Part shown: piece after piece, positions 51,509 through 62,127 of the stretch
Position numbering within the stretch: position 1 is the first letter of the stretch
How the letters are laid out: every line of letters starts with the position of its first letter
Assembly (NCBI GenBank): GCA_017853885.1
Contig: JAFMIR010000001.1
Span: 186,001 to 250,000 of the forward strand
Length of the DNA stretch: 64,000 nt
Source: Prosthecobacter sp.
GTDB lineage: Bacteria; Verrucomicrobiota; Verrucomicrobiia; Verrucomicrobiales; Verrucomicrobiaceae
Direction: 5' to 3'
Program-made: the position numbers and the translations under genes
Notes under the pieces: model-generated
Seen by the model: only the letters and a program-made list of their open reading frames with translations
Database searches by the model: none
What the model was told of the DNA's origin: nothing

Positions 51509-53049
51509 GACTTCTTGCCGCAGGTGGCGCGGACGATCTTCGCCTGCTTTTGAATCTTCTCGCGATCTGGCGTGCTAAGGCGGGACAGATTTTTCAACTG
51601 CATGCTCATGCGCTGGTTCTGTTTCAGAACGGGCTCGTGTTGCAGCAAATAGTCCCAGTACAGCGTGGTGAACGGGCAAGCCTCCGGGCCGGTGCTTTGC
51701 GCCGGATCGTAGCGGCAACCGGCGCAGTAGTTACTCATTCTCTGGATGTATTTGCCGCTGGCCACATACGGCTTGCTGGCCATCACGCCACCATCTCCAT
51801 ACTGCGACATGCCGAGCGTGTTCGGCAACTCCACCCACTCGACCGCATCGACATAGACGGCGAGATACCACTCATGAACGCGACGCGGATGCACGCCGTA
51901 GAGCAGCGCAAATAGACCTGTGACCATGAGCCTCTGAATGTGATGCGCATAGCCGAAGCGCAAAGTCTGTCCAATGGCATCGCGCAGGCACTGCATGTCC
52001 GTTTCGCCAGTCCAGTAAAAATCCGGCAACTCGTGCTCCGCCTGCATCGCATTTCGCTCAATGTAATCCGGCATGAAATGCCAGTAAATACCGCGCACAT
52101 ACTCCCGCCAACCAAGGATCTGCCGGATGAAACCTTCCACCGCAGAAAGCGGTGCCCTCCCGTCGTGATAAGCTTTTTCTGCGGCGGCGATCACCACGCG
52201 CGGATTGAGCAGTTTCAAGTTCATCGCCACGCTGAGCCGCGAATGATACAGCCACGGCTCGTTTGTCCACATCGCATCTTGATAACGGCCAAACTCCGCT
52301 AGGCGGTGTTCGATGAAATCATCTAGGGCCTCGCGTGCCTGCTCCGCAGACACTGGCCAGTCAAATTCCGCCAGCTCTCCCGGATGCTTCATGAAGTGTT
52401 TCTCCACATCCGCGATCACGCCCTTCGTGATCTTATCCGGCACAAAGCGACGCGGATTCAGGCGCAAACCCGGACCTGCTTTGCCAAACGATTCGCGATT
52501 GTCGTGGTCGAAGTTCCACTGGCCACCTATCGGCTTGCCCTTATCCATCAACACACTCGTGTGCTGCCGCATCTCACGGTAAAAAAACTCCATGCGGAGC
52601 TGTTTGCGACCTTCCGTGTGCTTTTGAAACATCTCTCGCGTGCACAGAAAATGCCGGTCCGGCCTCACTTCCAGATCCACTCCCGTTTCGCTTGCAACCG
52701 ATTCGATCTCGCGTGCCACGCTCCATTCGCCTGCCTCCACCGTAACGAGCTTCTGCGGCTTCAGACGCTGGATCACCTCGCGAAGCTGCTCCGCGAAGGT
52801 CTCGCCCCCTGCCCCGCCGAGCTGACGATAGTCCACCCGCCAGCCACGCGTCTTCAGCGCCTCGCGAAAATGCCGCATTGCCGCGAGGAAAACCGCAATG
52901 CGGGCCTTTGTGCTCCACACCTTCGCCGATTCGTGCTTCACCTCCGCCATCCAGATCACATCCTTCTTCGCGTCGAAGCCATCGAATGCCGCCGACTCAG
53001 CATCGAGCTGATCACCGAGGACGAGAATGAGACGTGAGGCATTAGGCAC
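51505..53049 (-). CDS. Iron-sulfur bacterial cryptochrome/(6-4) photolyase (FeS-BCP, PhrB type)
   Basis: 514 residues starting at GTG 53049. The N-terminal Rossmann domain (LILVLGDQLDAES) is typical of the cryptochrome/photolyase-related family. The FAD-binding helical half includes GWREYVRGIYWHFMP (~313) and YAHHIQRLMV (~367). Cys at ~354, 442, 445 and 458 (NYCAGCRYDP, GPEACPF) have the spacing of the 4Fe-4S ligands of FeS-BCP proteins. These enzymes repair (6-4) photoproducts with blue or UV-A light, and some act as photoreceptors. First gene of the tightly coupled operon; a terminator lies 36 bp upstream, so its promoter must be very close or inside the preceding gene. Confidence 0.95.
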   Translation of the reverse strand: MPNASRLILVLGDQLDAESAAFDGFDAKKDVIWMAEVKHESAKVWSTKARIAVFLAAMRHFREALKTRGWRVDYRQLGGAGGETFAEQLREVIQRLKPQKLVTVEAGEWSVAREIESVASETGVDLEVRPDRHFLCTREMFQKHTEGRKQLRMEFFYREMRQHTSVLMDKGKPIGGQWNFDHDNRESFGKAGPGLRLNPRRFVPDKITKGVIADVEKHFMKHPGELAEFDWPVSAEQAREALDDFIEHRLAEFGRYQDAMWTNEPWLYHSRLSVAMNLKLLNPRVVIAAAEKAYHDGRAPLSAVEGFIRQILGWREYVRGIYWHFMPDYIERNAMQAEHELPDFYWTGETDMQCLRDAIGQTLRFGYAHHIQRLMVTGLFALLYGVHPRRVHEWYLAVYVDAVEWVELPNTLGMSQYGDGGVMASKPYVASGKYIQRMSNYCAGCRYDPAQSTGPEACPFTTLYWDYLLQHEPVLKQNQRMSMQLKNLSRLSTPDREKIQKQAKIVRATCGKKS

Positions 53050-53085
53050 GATGGCGTTACGCCCCGCCGTGCTCTCTGGATGGGC

Positions 53086-53115
53086 AAAAAAGGCCCGGCA
53101 TGCTCGGCCGGGCCT
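53086..53115 (-). terminator. Rho-independent terminator after the DUF1080 gene
   Basis: Minus-strand hairpin AGGCCCGGC - CGAGCAT - GCCGGGCCT followed by TTTTTT. It lies 7 bases beyond the DUF1080 stop and separates that gene from the photolyase operon. Confidence 0.85.
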
Positions 53116-53122
53116 ATAGTTC

Positions 53123-54271
53123 TTACTTTTTCTTTTCCCACTCGTGGATCTTCACGATGCCCTCGAGCTCTTTTTTTGCTGCAATGTCTTCCGGTAGGAT
53201 TTTGAACTTCGTGAGGTAGCGCAATGCCTTGGTGACATTGAGGATCTCACCTTTTTTTGATTCGATCTTCGCGTCCGGCGTGCCTTTCGCGTCGCTGACA
53301 AAAGCCTCCAGAAGGCTCAAGCTGCTGGTGCGTGCCGCTTCATCGTCCGCATAAGCTAGCGACTCAAGCAGCCGCAGCATCTTCGCCTGACCCTCGAGCT
53401 TCGCCGCATCCTCGCGGATGCCTTTGGCTATCTCTGCCCGCTTCTTCGTCGTAGCTTCCTCGCTCATGCGGCTGTATTCGCCGCCCTCGACGAAGCGCTT
53501 CGGCAACGGTCGATACCAGATGTTGCGGAAGCGCACCGGATTGCCGTGATCTTGAATCTTGAGCGGACCTTTCTCCGGGAAGGGCTTCGGCGAGGAACGC
53601 TTCATATGGCCGCCACCGCCTTCCAGTGGCGTGTGGTCCTGAGTGAGCACGCCGTTGACAAAGACCGTGATGTAGCCGGGATCGATTTCTTTTCCGTCTT
53701 TAAAAACCGGGCGACGAAAGACGATGTCGTAGCTCTGCCACTCGCCCGGAGCACGCAGCGGGTTCGCAGCAGGCGGATTGATGCCGTAAATCGATGAGGC
53801 AAAGCCATCTGGGTAAGTGGGATTGTTATAATTGTCGAGCACCTGCACCTCCACTGCACCCATCAGAAAGATGCCACTATTCCCGCGACCTTGGCTATCA
53901 CCTTCAACCTTCGAAGGTGCAGCCCACTCAATGTGGAGTTGGCAATCGGCGAATTCCTCCTTCGTGCGGATATAGCCGCTGCCGGGCACGCATTGCAGCA
54001 CCCCCTCTTTAACCTCCCACTTCGTCGGCTCACCGTTTTTATCAGAAACCCACTTTGTGATCTCCTCCGGTTTGCCGCTAAAAAGCACGATCGCGTCGGA
54101 CGGCGCAGAGCCATTTGCACCAGGCTCCACACGCGGTGGCTGCGGGCGATTCATGTCGTGGATGGCCCAAGGATGCGTGGCATCCGGAGGATCGCCGTAG
54201 AAGGCGCCCGCGCCCGACAAGGTGGAGCAGAGAAGAACCGAGAAGAAACCAAGAAGGAGGTGGGTGTTCAT
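53123..54271 (-). CDS. Secreted DUF1080 (3-keto-disaccharide hydrolase-like) protein
   Basis: 382 residues from ATG 54271 (MNTHLLLGFFSVLLCSTLSG signal peptide); the track start 22 codons upstream is less likely. The DUF1080 jelly roll occupies ~60-255, with AIVLFSGKPEEITKWVSD, SGIFLMGAVEVQVLDNYNNP and IQDHGNPVRFRNIWYRPLP, all conserved in this family. The C-terminal ~120 residues are helical and Lys/Glu-rich, an extra region not part of DUF1080. It likely binds or processes a glycoside outside the cytoplasm. It stands alone: terminators bound it on both sides (54321-54350 upstream, 53086-53115 downstream). Confidence 0.9.
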   Translation of the reverse strand: MNTHLLLGFFSVLLCSTLSGAGAFYGDPPDATHPWAIHDMNRPQPPRVEPGANGSAPSDAIVLFSGKPEEITKWVSDKNGEPTKWEVKEGVLQCVPGSGYIRTKEEFADCQLHIEWAAPSKVEGDSQGRGNSGIFLMGAVEVQVLDNYNNPTYPDGFASSIYGINPPAANPLRAPGEWQSYDIVFRRPVFKDGKEIDPGYITVFVNGVLTQDHTPLEGGGGHMKRSSPKPFPEKGPLKIQDHGNPVRFRNIWYRPLPKRFVEGGEYSRMSEEATTKKRAEIAKGIREDAAKLEGQAKMLRLLESLAYADDEAARTSSLSLLEAFVSDAKGTPDAKIESKKGEILNVTKALRYLTKFKILPEDIAAKKELEGIVKIHEWEKKK

Positions 54272-54320
54272 AGCAAGCGACGCAATAGCGGGCTCTGGAA
54301 GCAGGAAAAGCCCGGAAATC

Positions 54321-54350
54321 AAAAAACCCGCCGTCACGATGACGGCGGGT
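54321..54350 (-). terminator. Rho-independent terminator after tRNA-fMet
   Basis: Perfect 10-bp stem ACCCGCCGTC/GACGGCGGGT with a 5-base loop, followed on the minus strand by TTTTTT. It lies 9 bases after the tRNA end. Confidence 0.88.
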
Positions 54351-54359
54351 TATTGAAAT

Positions 54360-54436
<77 letters not shown>

Positions 54437-54579
54437 ATCTGGGATGAAATCACTGCCACATGCCCTTGTGATAGCAACCCGTTTTTTCAATCAAACACCT
54501 CCAAACCGTTTGATTCTATGGCCACCAAAGACCTTCCAAAAGGTTTCGACGAAAAAAACACCTCGAATTCCGTATTGAT

Positions 54580-54596
54580 AATTGGTCTGACCAATT
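54580..54596. promoter_or_regulatory. Probable GntR/FCD operator palindrome
   Basis: AATTGGTCTGACCAATT is a perfect 17-bp palindrome around a central T. It closely matches the ATTGGTnnnACCAAT type recognised by FCD-class GntR regulators such as PdhR. It lies 2 bases before ATG 54599 of a GntR/FCD gene, pointing to autoregulation of the operon. Binding by this protein is inference. Confidence 0.7.
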
Positions 54597-54598
54597 TC

Positions 54599-55255
54599 AT
54601 GTCTCTTTCTCTCGTTGAAACTGTTTCCCGCCGAATCATCGGCCTCGCTCGATCCAATGGCTCAAGCGGCCGTTTGCCGACCGAGCGTGATATGTCGGCA
54701 AAATTTGGCGTGAGTCGCAGTGTGATCCGCGAGGCAGCAAAACGTCTGGAGCTGCAGGGCCTGCTGGAGATCCGCCAAGGAAGCGGCATGACGATCGTCG
54801 ACAAGCTCCACAAGCCGCTCAACGGAGCGCTTAGTCTCCTCGTGCCTAACGAGTTTCAGCGGCTGAGACAGCTCACCGAGGTGCGTCTCGCCATCGAACC
54901 GGAAAACGCAAGGCTCGCCGCCGAACGCGCAACGGCAGCAGATTGTGAAGCGCTCTCAGCCTGCCACGATCGATTCGAAGCTGCATCAGGCTTTGAAGAG
55001 CAGGTCAATGCCGACATGACCTTCCACTGCCTGATTGCCGAAGCTTCTGGCAACAAGATCGCCGCACTGCTTATCCAAAGCCTCTCTGAGCTGCTGCAAA
55101 CCAGCCTCAATCATGGATACAGCCGCGTCACGAAAGACCTAGCTGTCGCCGACCACGCCCAAGTCCTCCGCGCCATCCTCGGCCGTCGACCTGCCGCCGC
55201 CGCGAAAGCCATGAGAACCCACCTCAAACACGCCCGCACAGACCTTGGCCTATGA
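54599..55255 (+). CDS. GntR-family transcriptional regulator, FCD (FadR) subgroup
   Basis: 218 residues from ATG 54599; the track start at 54518 would place the operator inside the gene. The winged helix-turn-helix covers ~1-70: GRLPTERDMSAKFGVSRSVI and REAAKRLELQGLLEIRQGSG. The FCD effector domain (~85-215) has the RLAIEPENARLAAER helix and the metal-site Asp/His in DMTFHCLIAEASGN. Later His residues lie in VADHAQVLRAIL and MRTHLKHA. Such proteins repress operons for organic acids, uronates or similar compounds and release DNA on ligand binding. Its TGA overlaps the next ATG by 4 bases, tying it to the PSCyt1/PSD1 operon. Confidence 0.93.
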   Translation: MSLSLVETVSRRIIGLARSNGSSGRLPTERDMSAKFGVSRSVIREAAKRLELQGLLEIRQGSGMTIVDKLHKPLNGALSLLVPNEFQRLRQLTEVRLAIEPENARLAAERATAADCEALSACHDRFEAASGFEEQVNADMTFHCLIAEASGNKIAALLIQSLSELLQTSLNHGYSRVTKDLAVADHAQVLRAILGRRPAAAAKAMRTHLKHARTDLGL

Positions 55256-57807
55256 AATCATTGATCCTATCCGTGCTGTTTGTCCCATCTGCCCTGTTAT
55301 CCCAGGACTTTGAGAAACATATTCGCCCGCTGCTGCAGGAGCACTGCATCAAGTGCCACGGCGAAAAAAAGAGTAAGGCGGACCTCCGCCTCGATGCGAA
55401 GCCTCACGCTTTCAAAGGCGGCGAAAGCGGTCCAGCAATCCTTGCGGGCAACTCGGCCTCTTCACCACTCTACCAGCGCATTATCAGCAGCAACGAGGAC
55501 GAGCGCATGCCACCGGATGAGAGGCTGCCTGCAGAAATGCAGGCGAAAATCAAAGCCTGGATCGATGCAGGAGCCAACTGGCCTGAAACAGCCTACGACA
55601 AAGCCGCCGCCACAGACAAACGTCTTCAACACTGGGCTTGGCAGCCGCTGGCGAAGCACGACTTGAGGGCGAGTATCGATTCTTTCCTCGACGCAAAGCT
55701 GCGTGAAAACCAGCTGACGTTTTCGCCCATCGCTGAGCCGCGCACACTCATTCGCCGTGCCTATTTCGACATCATCGGCCTCCCGCCGTCACCTGAGGAC
55801 ATGGAGCAGCATCTCGCACGCTGGTCGGTTGCGTCTTACGAAGCGATGGTCGATGCATTGCTCGCATCGCAACGCTTTGGTGAAAAATGGGCGCGCCACT
55901 GGCTGGATGTGGTGCGCTTTGCCGAATCGGATGGTTTTGAAATGAACCGCGCGCGCACCAACGCCTGGCCATATCGTGATTACGTCATCGAAGCTTTCAA
56001 TCGCGATAAGCCGTACGACCAATTCATCCGCGAACAACTCGCAGGCGATGCGTTGAACATTGATGCAGCCACGGGGTTCCTGGTGGGAGGAGGAAAGGAC
56101 CGTGTTGGCTCAAAAGATCCCGTCCTTACTGCGAATCAACGTGCGGATGAGCTCCACGACATGGTCAGCACCACTGCGGCCACTTTTCTCGGCCTCACGC
56201 TGAACTGCGCACGTTGCCACGATCACAAATTCGATCCCATCCCGACCAAGGACTACTACGGCTTCATCGCGATGCTGCAGGGCGTTCAGCATGGCGAGCG
56301 GCTATGGCGGGAACGATCCGAAGCGCCAGCTAAGGTCGAAGAACACGACGCGCGTCCGCCGGTTGTCGCCGGGCTGAATGAAGACCGATTCACTCCCACA
56401 GCTGCACGCTTTATCCGCTTTAGCATCACCGCGTGCAGCACGGGCGAGCCCTGCATCGATGAGCTCGAGGTGTTCAATACCAACGGCGAAAACCTCGCCC
56501 GCGCCGCCAAGGTCACAGTGTCAGGCACCTTTGCGAACGGCACGAACCCCAAGCACAAGATTGAATTCCTCAACGATGGCCGTTATGGCAATGACCGGAG
56601 TTGGATCAGCGAAAAAAGAAACGGCGGATGGGCACAGCTCGAATTCGCCAACACCGAGCAAATCGATCACGTCATCTGGAGCCGGGATCGCTGCGGCAGT
56701 TGCAATCAGCGATTCTCCGATCGGCTTGCAATAGGATATCACATCGATGTGTCTAACGATGGCAAAAAGTGGCGCACCGTCTCCTCCGACAGAGGCCGTG
56801 CAAAGTCGGCACCGAAAGGCCCGCAGGTCTACGCTGGCAATTTCCAGACACCCGGTCCGACACGCCGCAATCATCGCGGTGATCCGATGCAGCCACGCGA
56901 GGAGGTCGCACCTGCGGTTCTCAGCATGATTGGCAAACCTATGACGTTGCCCGTCAACGAACCCGAGCAGAAACGCCGTCTCACGCTCGCAAACTGGATC
57001 GCGAGTCCCGATAATCCGCTCACTGCGCGCGTGATCGTGAACCGACTGTGGCACTATCACTTCGGCACTGGGCTAGTGGATACTCCGAGCGACCTAGGCC
57101 TCAACGGCAGTCGGCCCACGCATCCCGAGCTTCTCGACTTCCTCGCCAGCGAGCTCGTATCGCACGGCTGGAGCTTGAAACATATTCACAGACTCATTTT
57201 GAAATCGAAGGCATATCAGCAAAGCAGTGTCTTCAACGAATCTGCCGCGAGGGTAGACTCGAACGCACGTCTGCTCTGGCGTTTCCCCCCGCGCCGCCTC
57301 GAAGCAGAAGCCGTTCGTGACGCGATGCTCGCCATCAGCGACAAGCTCGATCTCACGATGGGAGGCCCGGGATTCGATCTCTTCGAGCCTAATGAGAACT
57401 ACGTGAAAGTGTATGTCACGAAAGCTGAGTATGGCCCAGCCGAATTCCGCCGCATGGTTTATCAAAGCAAGCCGCGCACAATGCTGGACGACTTCTTCGG
57501 CGCTTTTGATTGTCCAGATGCTGGCCAGCCGCAGCCGAAACGCACGAGTTCCACTACGCCGCTACAAGCACTGAATCTTCTCAATAGTCATTTTGCGCTG
57601 CAGCAGTCTGCGTTCCTAGCCGAGCGCTTGAAGAAGGAGGCTGGCGATGATACGCCCAAGCAAATCCAACGCGTTTTTACGCTGATGTTTCAACGCGAAG
57701 CCACGGCCGATGAAGCGGCCGCATCGCTCGCGCTTGTGAAACAGCACGGCCTGCCAGCTCTGTGCCGCGCGCTCTACAATTCGAATGAGTTTATCCGCCT
57801 GAATTAA
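55252..57807 (+). CDS. Secreted PSCyt1-DUF1549-DUF1553 protein with discoidin-like module
   Basis: 851 residues with signal peptide [17 protein letters not shown]. PSCyt1 (~20-110) carries heme motif CIKCH. DUF1549 (~140-345) includes [20 protein letters not shown] and the second heme motif [12 protein letters not shown] discoidin (F5/8 type C)-like beta-sandwich lies at ~376-520 ([40 protein letters not shown]). DUF1553 (~580-850) ends with NSNEFIRLN. It is the first structural gene behind the GntR regulator (4-bp overlap) and 4 bp before the DUF1501 gene. The combination suggests a secreted heme enzyme directed to a glycan. Confidence 0.92.
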   Translation: MKSLILSVLFVPSALLSQDFEKHIRPLLQEHCIKCHGEKKSKADLRLDAKPHAFKGGESGPAILAGNSASSPLYQRIISSNEDERMPPDERLPAEMQAKIKAWIDAGANWPETAYDKAAATDKRLQHWAWQPLAKHDLRASIDSFLDAKLRENQLTFSPIAEPRTLIRRAYFDIIGLPPSPEDMEQHLARWSVASYEAMVDALLASQRFGEKWARHWLDVVRFAESDGFEMNRARTNAWPYRDYVIEAFNRDKPYDQFIREQLAGDALNIDAATGFLVGGGKDRVGSKDPVLTANQRADELHDMVSTTAATFLGLTLNCARCHDHKFDPIPTKDYYGFIAMLQGVQHGERLWRERSEAPAKVEEHDARPPVVAGLNEDRFTPTAARFIRFSITACSTGEPCIDELEVFNTNGENLARAAKVTVSGTFANGTNPKHKIEFLNDGRYGNDRSWISEKRNGGWAQLEFANTEQIDHVIWSRDRCGSCNQRFSDRLAIGYHIDVSNDGKKWRTVSSDRGRAKSAPKGPQVYAGNFQTPGPTRRNHRGDPMQPREEVAPAVLSMIGKPMTLPVNEPEQKRRLTLANWIASPDNPLTARVIVNRLWHYHFGTGLVDTPSDLGLNGSRPTHPELLDFLASELVSHGWSLKHIHRLILKSKAYQQSSVFNESAARVDSNARLLWRFPPRRLEAEAVRDAMLAISDKLDLTMGGPGFDLFEPNENYVKVYVTKAEYGPAEFRRMVYQSKPRTMLDDFFGAFDCPDAGQPQPKRTSSTTPLQALNLLNSHFALQQSAFLAERLKKEAGDDTPKQIQRVFTLMFQREATADEAAASLALVKQHGLPALCRALYNSNEFIRLN

Positions 57808-57811
57808 TGTC

Positions 57812-59263
57812 ATGAATCACCTCCTTCATCGTCGACACTTCCTCGGCCGCAGCGTCTCGGGCCTCAGCAGCATCGCACTCACATCCTTGCTCAAAAGCGA
57901 CGGTTTGCTCGCGAATGAATCTCCGGTCCGACCCGCGATTGATCCCGCACATCCCTACGCACCACGTGCGCCACACTTTGAGCCGAAGGCGAAGCAGGTG
58001 CTCATGATCTTCTGCTCTGGTGCACAAAGCCATGTGGACATGTGGGACTACAAACCGGAACTCTTCAAACGCCATGATAAGCCGATGCCCGGCGCGGGTG
58101 GGCTTGTCACCTTTCAAGGGGAGCAGGGCAATCTCATCAAGCCGATCCGCGACTTCAAACCGCGCGGTCAGTCTGGCAAGATGCTCTCCGATCTGCTGCC
58201 CAACCTTGCCGAGCTTGCCGACGACATGTGCTTCATCCATTCCATGACCGCGAAGTCGAACACGCACGGACCCGCCGAGAATCAAATGGGCACAGGCTAC
58301 ACACTCGACGGCTTCCCAAGCTGCGGCGCTTGGGTGACGTATGCGCTTGGCAGCGAGAACCAGAATCTGCCGGCTTTTGTCGCCATTCCCGATCCACGAG
58401 GCGTGCCGCAGATCGGTCCACGACACTGGAGTAGCGCTTTTTTGCCCGCAGCTTTTCAAGGCACGGCCTTTAACGCGCAAAAACCCATCCCAAACCTCGC
58501 TCGGCCAACTTCCATCAGTGAATCGAACGATAGCGCCACACGTGACTTTCTGCGCCGTCTTAACGACCACCATCTCGCGCAAAATCCCGGTGACAGCGAC
58601 CTTTCCGCGCGCATTTCCGCTTATGAACTCGCCGCTCGAATGCAGCTCGCCGCACCGGAGATCAGCGATCTTAAAGGAGAATCACCAACCACACTCGAAC
58701 TCTACGGCGTCAACGACAGCAATGCGCACAAGGCTGGTTTCGCCAAGAACTGCCTCATGGCCCGCCGCCTGATTGAAAAAGGCGTGCGTTTTGTGCAGCT
58801 ATTCAACGGCTCTTACGCTATGGGCGAGGGCGTCGGTAATTGGGATGGCCACAAGAAGATCCATGATCAATATGCCGTCCATGCGCCCATCCTCGACCAG
58901 CCATGCGCGGCCTTGCTGAAGGATATGAAGGCGCGCGGCTTGCTTCGCGACACACTCGTCGCCTACGTCACTGAATTCGGTCGTATGCCCACCTTCCAAA
59001 AAGGCGCGAATGGTCGCGATCACAATCCAAAAGGCTTCACAGTCTGGCTCATGGGCGCAGGCGTGAAGCGCGCTTACAGCCACGGCTCTACGGATGAATT
59101 TGGTTATCAAGCCGTTGCTGATGTGACCACGATTTACGATTTGCACGCTACGATGCTGCATCTGCTCGGCCTCAATCACGAGCGGCTAAGCTTTTATAAC
59201 AACGGCATTGAGCGGCGCCTCACTGACGTACACGGCCAAGTCATCAAGAAAATCCTCGTATGA
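57812..59263 (+). CDS. DUF1501 protein with Tat-type signal
   Basis: 483 residues. The N-terminus [17 protein letters not shown] carries a twin-arginine motif (RRHFLG) followed by a hydrophobic stretch, so export of a folded, cofactor-bearing protein is likely. The rest is a DUF1501 domain, related to sulfatase/phosphatase folds: [39 protein letters not shown] and [30 protein letters not shown]1501 genes nearly always accompany DUF1549/DUF1553 genes in PVC bacteria, implying a shared task, but no reaction is proven. It sits between two such genes, 4 bp after one and overlapping the next by 4 bp. Confidence 0.94.
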   Translation: MNHLLHRRHFLGRSVSGLSSIALTSLLKSDGLLANESPVRPAIDPAHPYAPRAPHFEPKAKQVLMIFCSGAQSHVDMWDYKPELFKRHDKPMPGAGGLVTFQGEQGNLIKPIRDFKPRGQSGKMLSDLLPNLAELADDMCFIHSMTAKSNTHGPAENQMGTGYTLDGFPSCGAWVTYALGSENQNLPAFVAIPDPRGVPQIGPRHWSSAFLPAAFQGTAFNAQKPIPNLARPTSISESNDSATRDFLRRLNDHHLAQNPGDSDLSARISAYELAARMQLAAPEISDLKGESPTTLELYGVNDSNAHKAGFAKNCLMARRLIEKGVRFVQLFNGSYAMGEGVGNWDGHKKIHDQYAVHAPILDQPCAALLKDMKARGLLRDTLVAYVTEFGRMPTFQKGANGRDHNPKGFTVWLMGAGVKRAYSHGSTDEFGYQAVADVTTIYDLHATMLHLLGLNHERLSFYNNGIERRLTDVHGQVIKKILV

Positions 59264-62112
59264 AGCATGCACTGCTCGTTCTAGCGCTGCCCACCACACT
59301 CTTTGCCGTCGATTTTGACCGCGAAATCCGCCCGCTGCTCCAGGAGCACTGCATCGAGTGCCATGGCGAAAAGAAACAAAAAGGCGAGCTCCGTCTCGAT
59401 GCCAAAGTCCACGCCTTCAAAGGTGGTCATAATGGCCCCACAATCCTCGCCGGCAAATCAGACGCCTCCCCACTCTTCCAGCGCATTACCAGCACTGACG
59501 AAGATGAAAAAATGCCACCCAAAGGCAATTCGCTAACAGCTTCGCAAATTTCCCTCATCCGCGAATGGATCAACTCCGGTGCCACGTGGCCCGAAAACGC
59601 TACCGACAAAGCCGCGCTCACCGACAAACGCCTCCAGCACTGGTCCCTGCAGCCCATTCGAAGAGACTTTCCCACCAACGCGACCATCGACAGCTTCATC
59701 GAAGCCAAACTCCGCGAGAACAATCTCAAGATGTCTCCTGAGGCGGATGCTCGCACACTCTTACGCCGTCTCCACTTCGACCTTCTTGGCCTTCCCCCAT
59801 CAAGTGTGTCAGGCACGTCTGACCTCTCCGATCTTACCTACGAAGCACTCGTCGATTCCCTCCTCGCCTCACCGCACTTCGGCGAACGTCAGGCCCGCCA
59901 CTGGCTCGACATCGTCCACTACGCCGACACCCACGGCTTCGAACGAGACCAGCTCCGCCCGAACGCATGGCGTTACCGTGACTACGTTATCGACTCCTTC
60001 AACGCTGACAAACGCTACGACCTGTTCATCCAAGAACAAATCGCCGGAGACGCCCTTGCTGCAAATTCACGCAAAACGAATCAAGCCTCGCTCGGCTTCC
60101 TCGCGGCAGGTCCCTTTGACTTCGTCGGCCAAGTGGAAACCAAATCACCCATGCTCAATCGGGCCGCACGAGCCCTCGATCTCGACGACATGGTCACCCA
60201 AACGCTCACAGCGACGATGGGCATCACCATCAACTGCGCCCGCTGTCACGATCACAAGCTCGATCCCATCACGCAGGAGGAGTATTACCAACTGTGGGCC
60301 GTTTTTGCCGGCGCAAAGCGTGGCGATCGCGAACTCGATCCGGCCGAATCGAAACGACTCGCCAGTGAAAAATCCCGTTTAAACAAAGAAATCGCTCAAA
60401 CACGCGCCCAGATCGCCAAACTGGCCGGTGAAGGCTTCGAACTCGCGCAAATTATCCCCGAAGTCTCAGGCATCGACGTGCGCAACGGCTCCATCACGAA
60501 AGACAAGCTCGGTTACCATCGCGACATCCAGACAAACCGCCTTCAGAAAGTCCCTTCCATCCCTTCGGTCCTTGGGGTCTTTGTGCCGAGCGGCCCGAAA
60601 CTACCCCTCGCATTCAAACAAGAAGTCACCGGCATCCCAGTGACCAGCGGCCATTTTTGGGACACCATCGCGAATCATCCCATCAACGCCCAGCGCAGCA
60701 CCAAGCTAGTAGACACCGACTTCACCAAGAACGGCCACAGTATGCTCGCCATGCATGCGAACAGCGGTATCACCTTCGACCTCGCCAAACTGCGCAAGCA
60801 AAGTGGCCTCAAAGCCATGCGCCTCACCGGCCTCGTCGGATTTGGTGCAGACAAAGCCGCTGCTGCCTCGAAAGCCGACTTCACCGTCTTCATCGATGCC
60901 GAGCTGAAGTTCCAAAAACTCAAACTCCGCAAAGACGAGACTGCCGCGCTCGACATCGAAGTGCCCGCAAAAGCCAAAACACTCACATTGATCGCCACCG
61001 ATGGCGGCGATGGCATCGGCAGCGATCTGCTTTTCATCGGCGATCCCAAACTCGTGCCCGAAATCGCCGAAACTCGCCTCACCGTTGCCGATACGGCTCA
61101 ATTGAAGCAACTCCGCGCTGAAGCCCAAAAGCTCGAAAAAGCTCTCCAGGCCATTCCTGAGCCCGAAAAGGTCTATGCCATCCTTTCCGACCCCAAACCG
61201 CCCATCATTAAAGTGCAACGCCGCGGTAATCCCGAAGATGAAGCCCAAGTAGTCGCTCCCGGAGCCTTCTCATGGGCCAAACACGCCTCTGCCGCCTTCG
61301 GCGATCAAAATACGCCCGAAGCGCAGCGCCGACTCGCTCTCGCCAACTGGATCACCCATCCCGACAACCCGCTCACAGCTCGTGTAATCGTCAATCGCCT
61401 CTGGCATCATCATTTCGGCCAAGGCTTGGTGAACACCCCGAGCGACTTTGGCCTTGGCGGAACTCCACCGAGCCATCCGGAGCTGCTCGACTTTCTCGCG
61501 AAAGAACTCATCACGCACGACTGGAGATTGAAGCACGTTCACAAGCTCATCGTCATGTCGAAGGCGTATCGACAGAGATCGGTCGGATCAGTCCCATCGG
61601 ACGGATCAAATCGGCTGGTCTGGCGCCAAAACCCGCGCCGCCTTGATGCAGAAACGCTGCGCGATACAGTCCTCGCCGTCTCAGGCAAACTCAACCTCGC
61701 CCGCGGTGGCCCCGGATACCGTGATTTCAACTACACTGAGGCCTATGCACCGATTTATCAATACATCACACCCGACAAACCCGAGCTGTTGCGTCGGAGC
61801 ATCTACCGCTTCGTGGTTCGCACCACGCCGCATCAGTTCATGACCACGCTCGATTGCCCAGATCCCGCGAACTTCACGCCTGCCCGTGCACAAACGACGA
61901 CGGCGCTGCAGGCACTCACGCTTTCAAACAACGAGTTCATGCTACAACAAGCACGTCACCTTGCAGAGCGCGCCAAAACCCCCGAACGTGTGTTCCAGCT
62001 CTGCTTCCAACGCAATCCAACGCCCGATGAGCTCAGCGCGGCGAAGACACTTGATCTCTTCTCGCTGTGCCGCATGCTTTTGAATACGAACGAGTTCGTT
62101 TATGTGGATTGA
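59260..62112 (+). CDS. Secreted PSCyt1-DUF1549-DUF1553 protein with NPCBM-like module
   Basis: 950 residues, signal peptide [16 protein letters not shown]. PSCyt1 (~18-105) has heme motif CIECH. DUF1549 (~135-345) has [20 protein letters not shown] and second heme motif [13 protein letters not shown] short coiled coil lies at ~365-395. An NPCBM/NEW2-like carbohydrate-binding module follows at ~465-600 ([52 protein letters not shown]). DUF1553 covers ~690-945. N-terminal and C-terminal blocks closely resemble the 851-residue paralogue two genes upstream, so an in-operon duplication is likely, with exchange of the central module. It overlaps DUF1501 by 4 bp and precedes an SDR by 15 bp. Confidence 0.92.
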   Translation: MKHALLVLALPTTLFAVDFDREIRPLLQEHCIECHGEKKQKGELRLDAKVHAFKGGHNGPTILAGKSDASPLFQRITSTDEDEKMPPKGNSLTASQISLIREWINSGATWPENATDKAALTDKRLQHWSLQPIRRDFPTNATIDSFIEAKLRENNLKMSPEADARTLLRRLHFDLLGLPPSSVSGTSDLSDLTYEALVDSLLASPHFGERQARHWLDIVHYADTHGFERDQLRPNAWRYRDYVIDSFNADKRYDLFIQEQIAGDALAANSRKTNQASLGFLAAGPFDFVGQVETKSPMLNRAARALDLDDMVTQTLTATMGITINCARCHDHKLDPITQEEYYQLWAVFAGAKRGDRELDPAESKRLASEKSRLNKEIAQTRAQIAKLAGEGFELAQIIPEVSGIDVRNGSITKDKLGYHRDIQTNRLQKVPSIPSVLGVFVPSGPKLPLAFKQEVTGIPVTSGHFWDTIANHPINAQRSTKLVDTDFTKNGHSMLAMHANSGITFDLAKLRKQSGLKAMRLTGLVGFGADKAAAASKADFTVFIDAELKFQKLKLRKDETAALDIEVPAKAKTLTLIATDGGDGIGSDLLFIGDPKLVPEIAETRLTVADTAQLKQLRAEAQKLEKALQAIPEPEKVYAILSDPKPPIIKVQRRGNPEDEAQVVAPGAFSWAKHASAAFGDQNTPEAQRRLALANWITHPDNPLTARVIVNRLWHHHFGQGLVNTPSDFGLGGTPPSHPELLDFLAKELITHDWRLKHVHKLIVMSKAYRQRSVGSVPSDGSNRLVWRQNPRRLDAETLRDTVLAVSGKLNLARGGPGYRDFNYTEAYAPIYQYITPDKPELLRRSIYRFVVRTTPHQFMTTLDCPDPANFTPARAQTTTALQALTLSNNEFMLQQARHLAERAKTPERVFQLCFQRNPTPDELSAAKTLDLFSLCRMLLNTNEFVYVD

Positions 62113-62127
62113 GCTATCATTTCCTGC

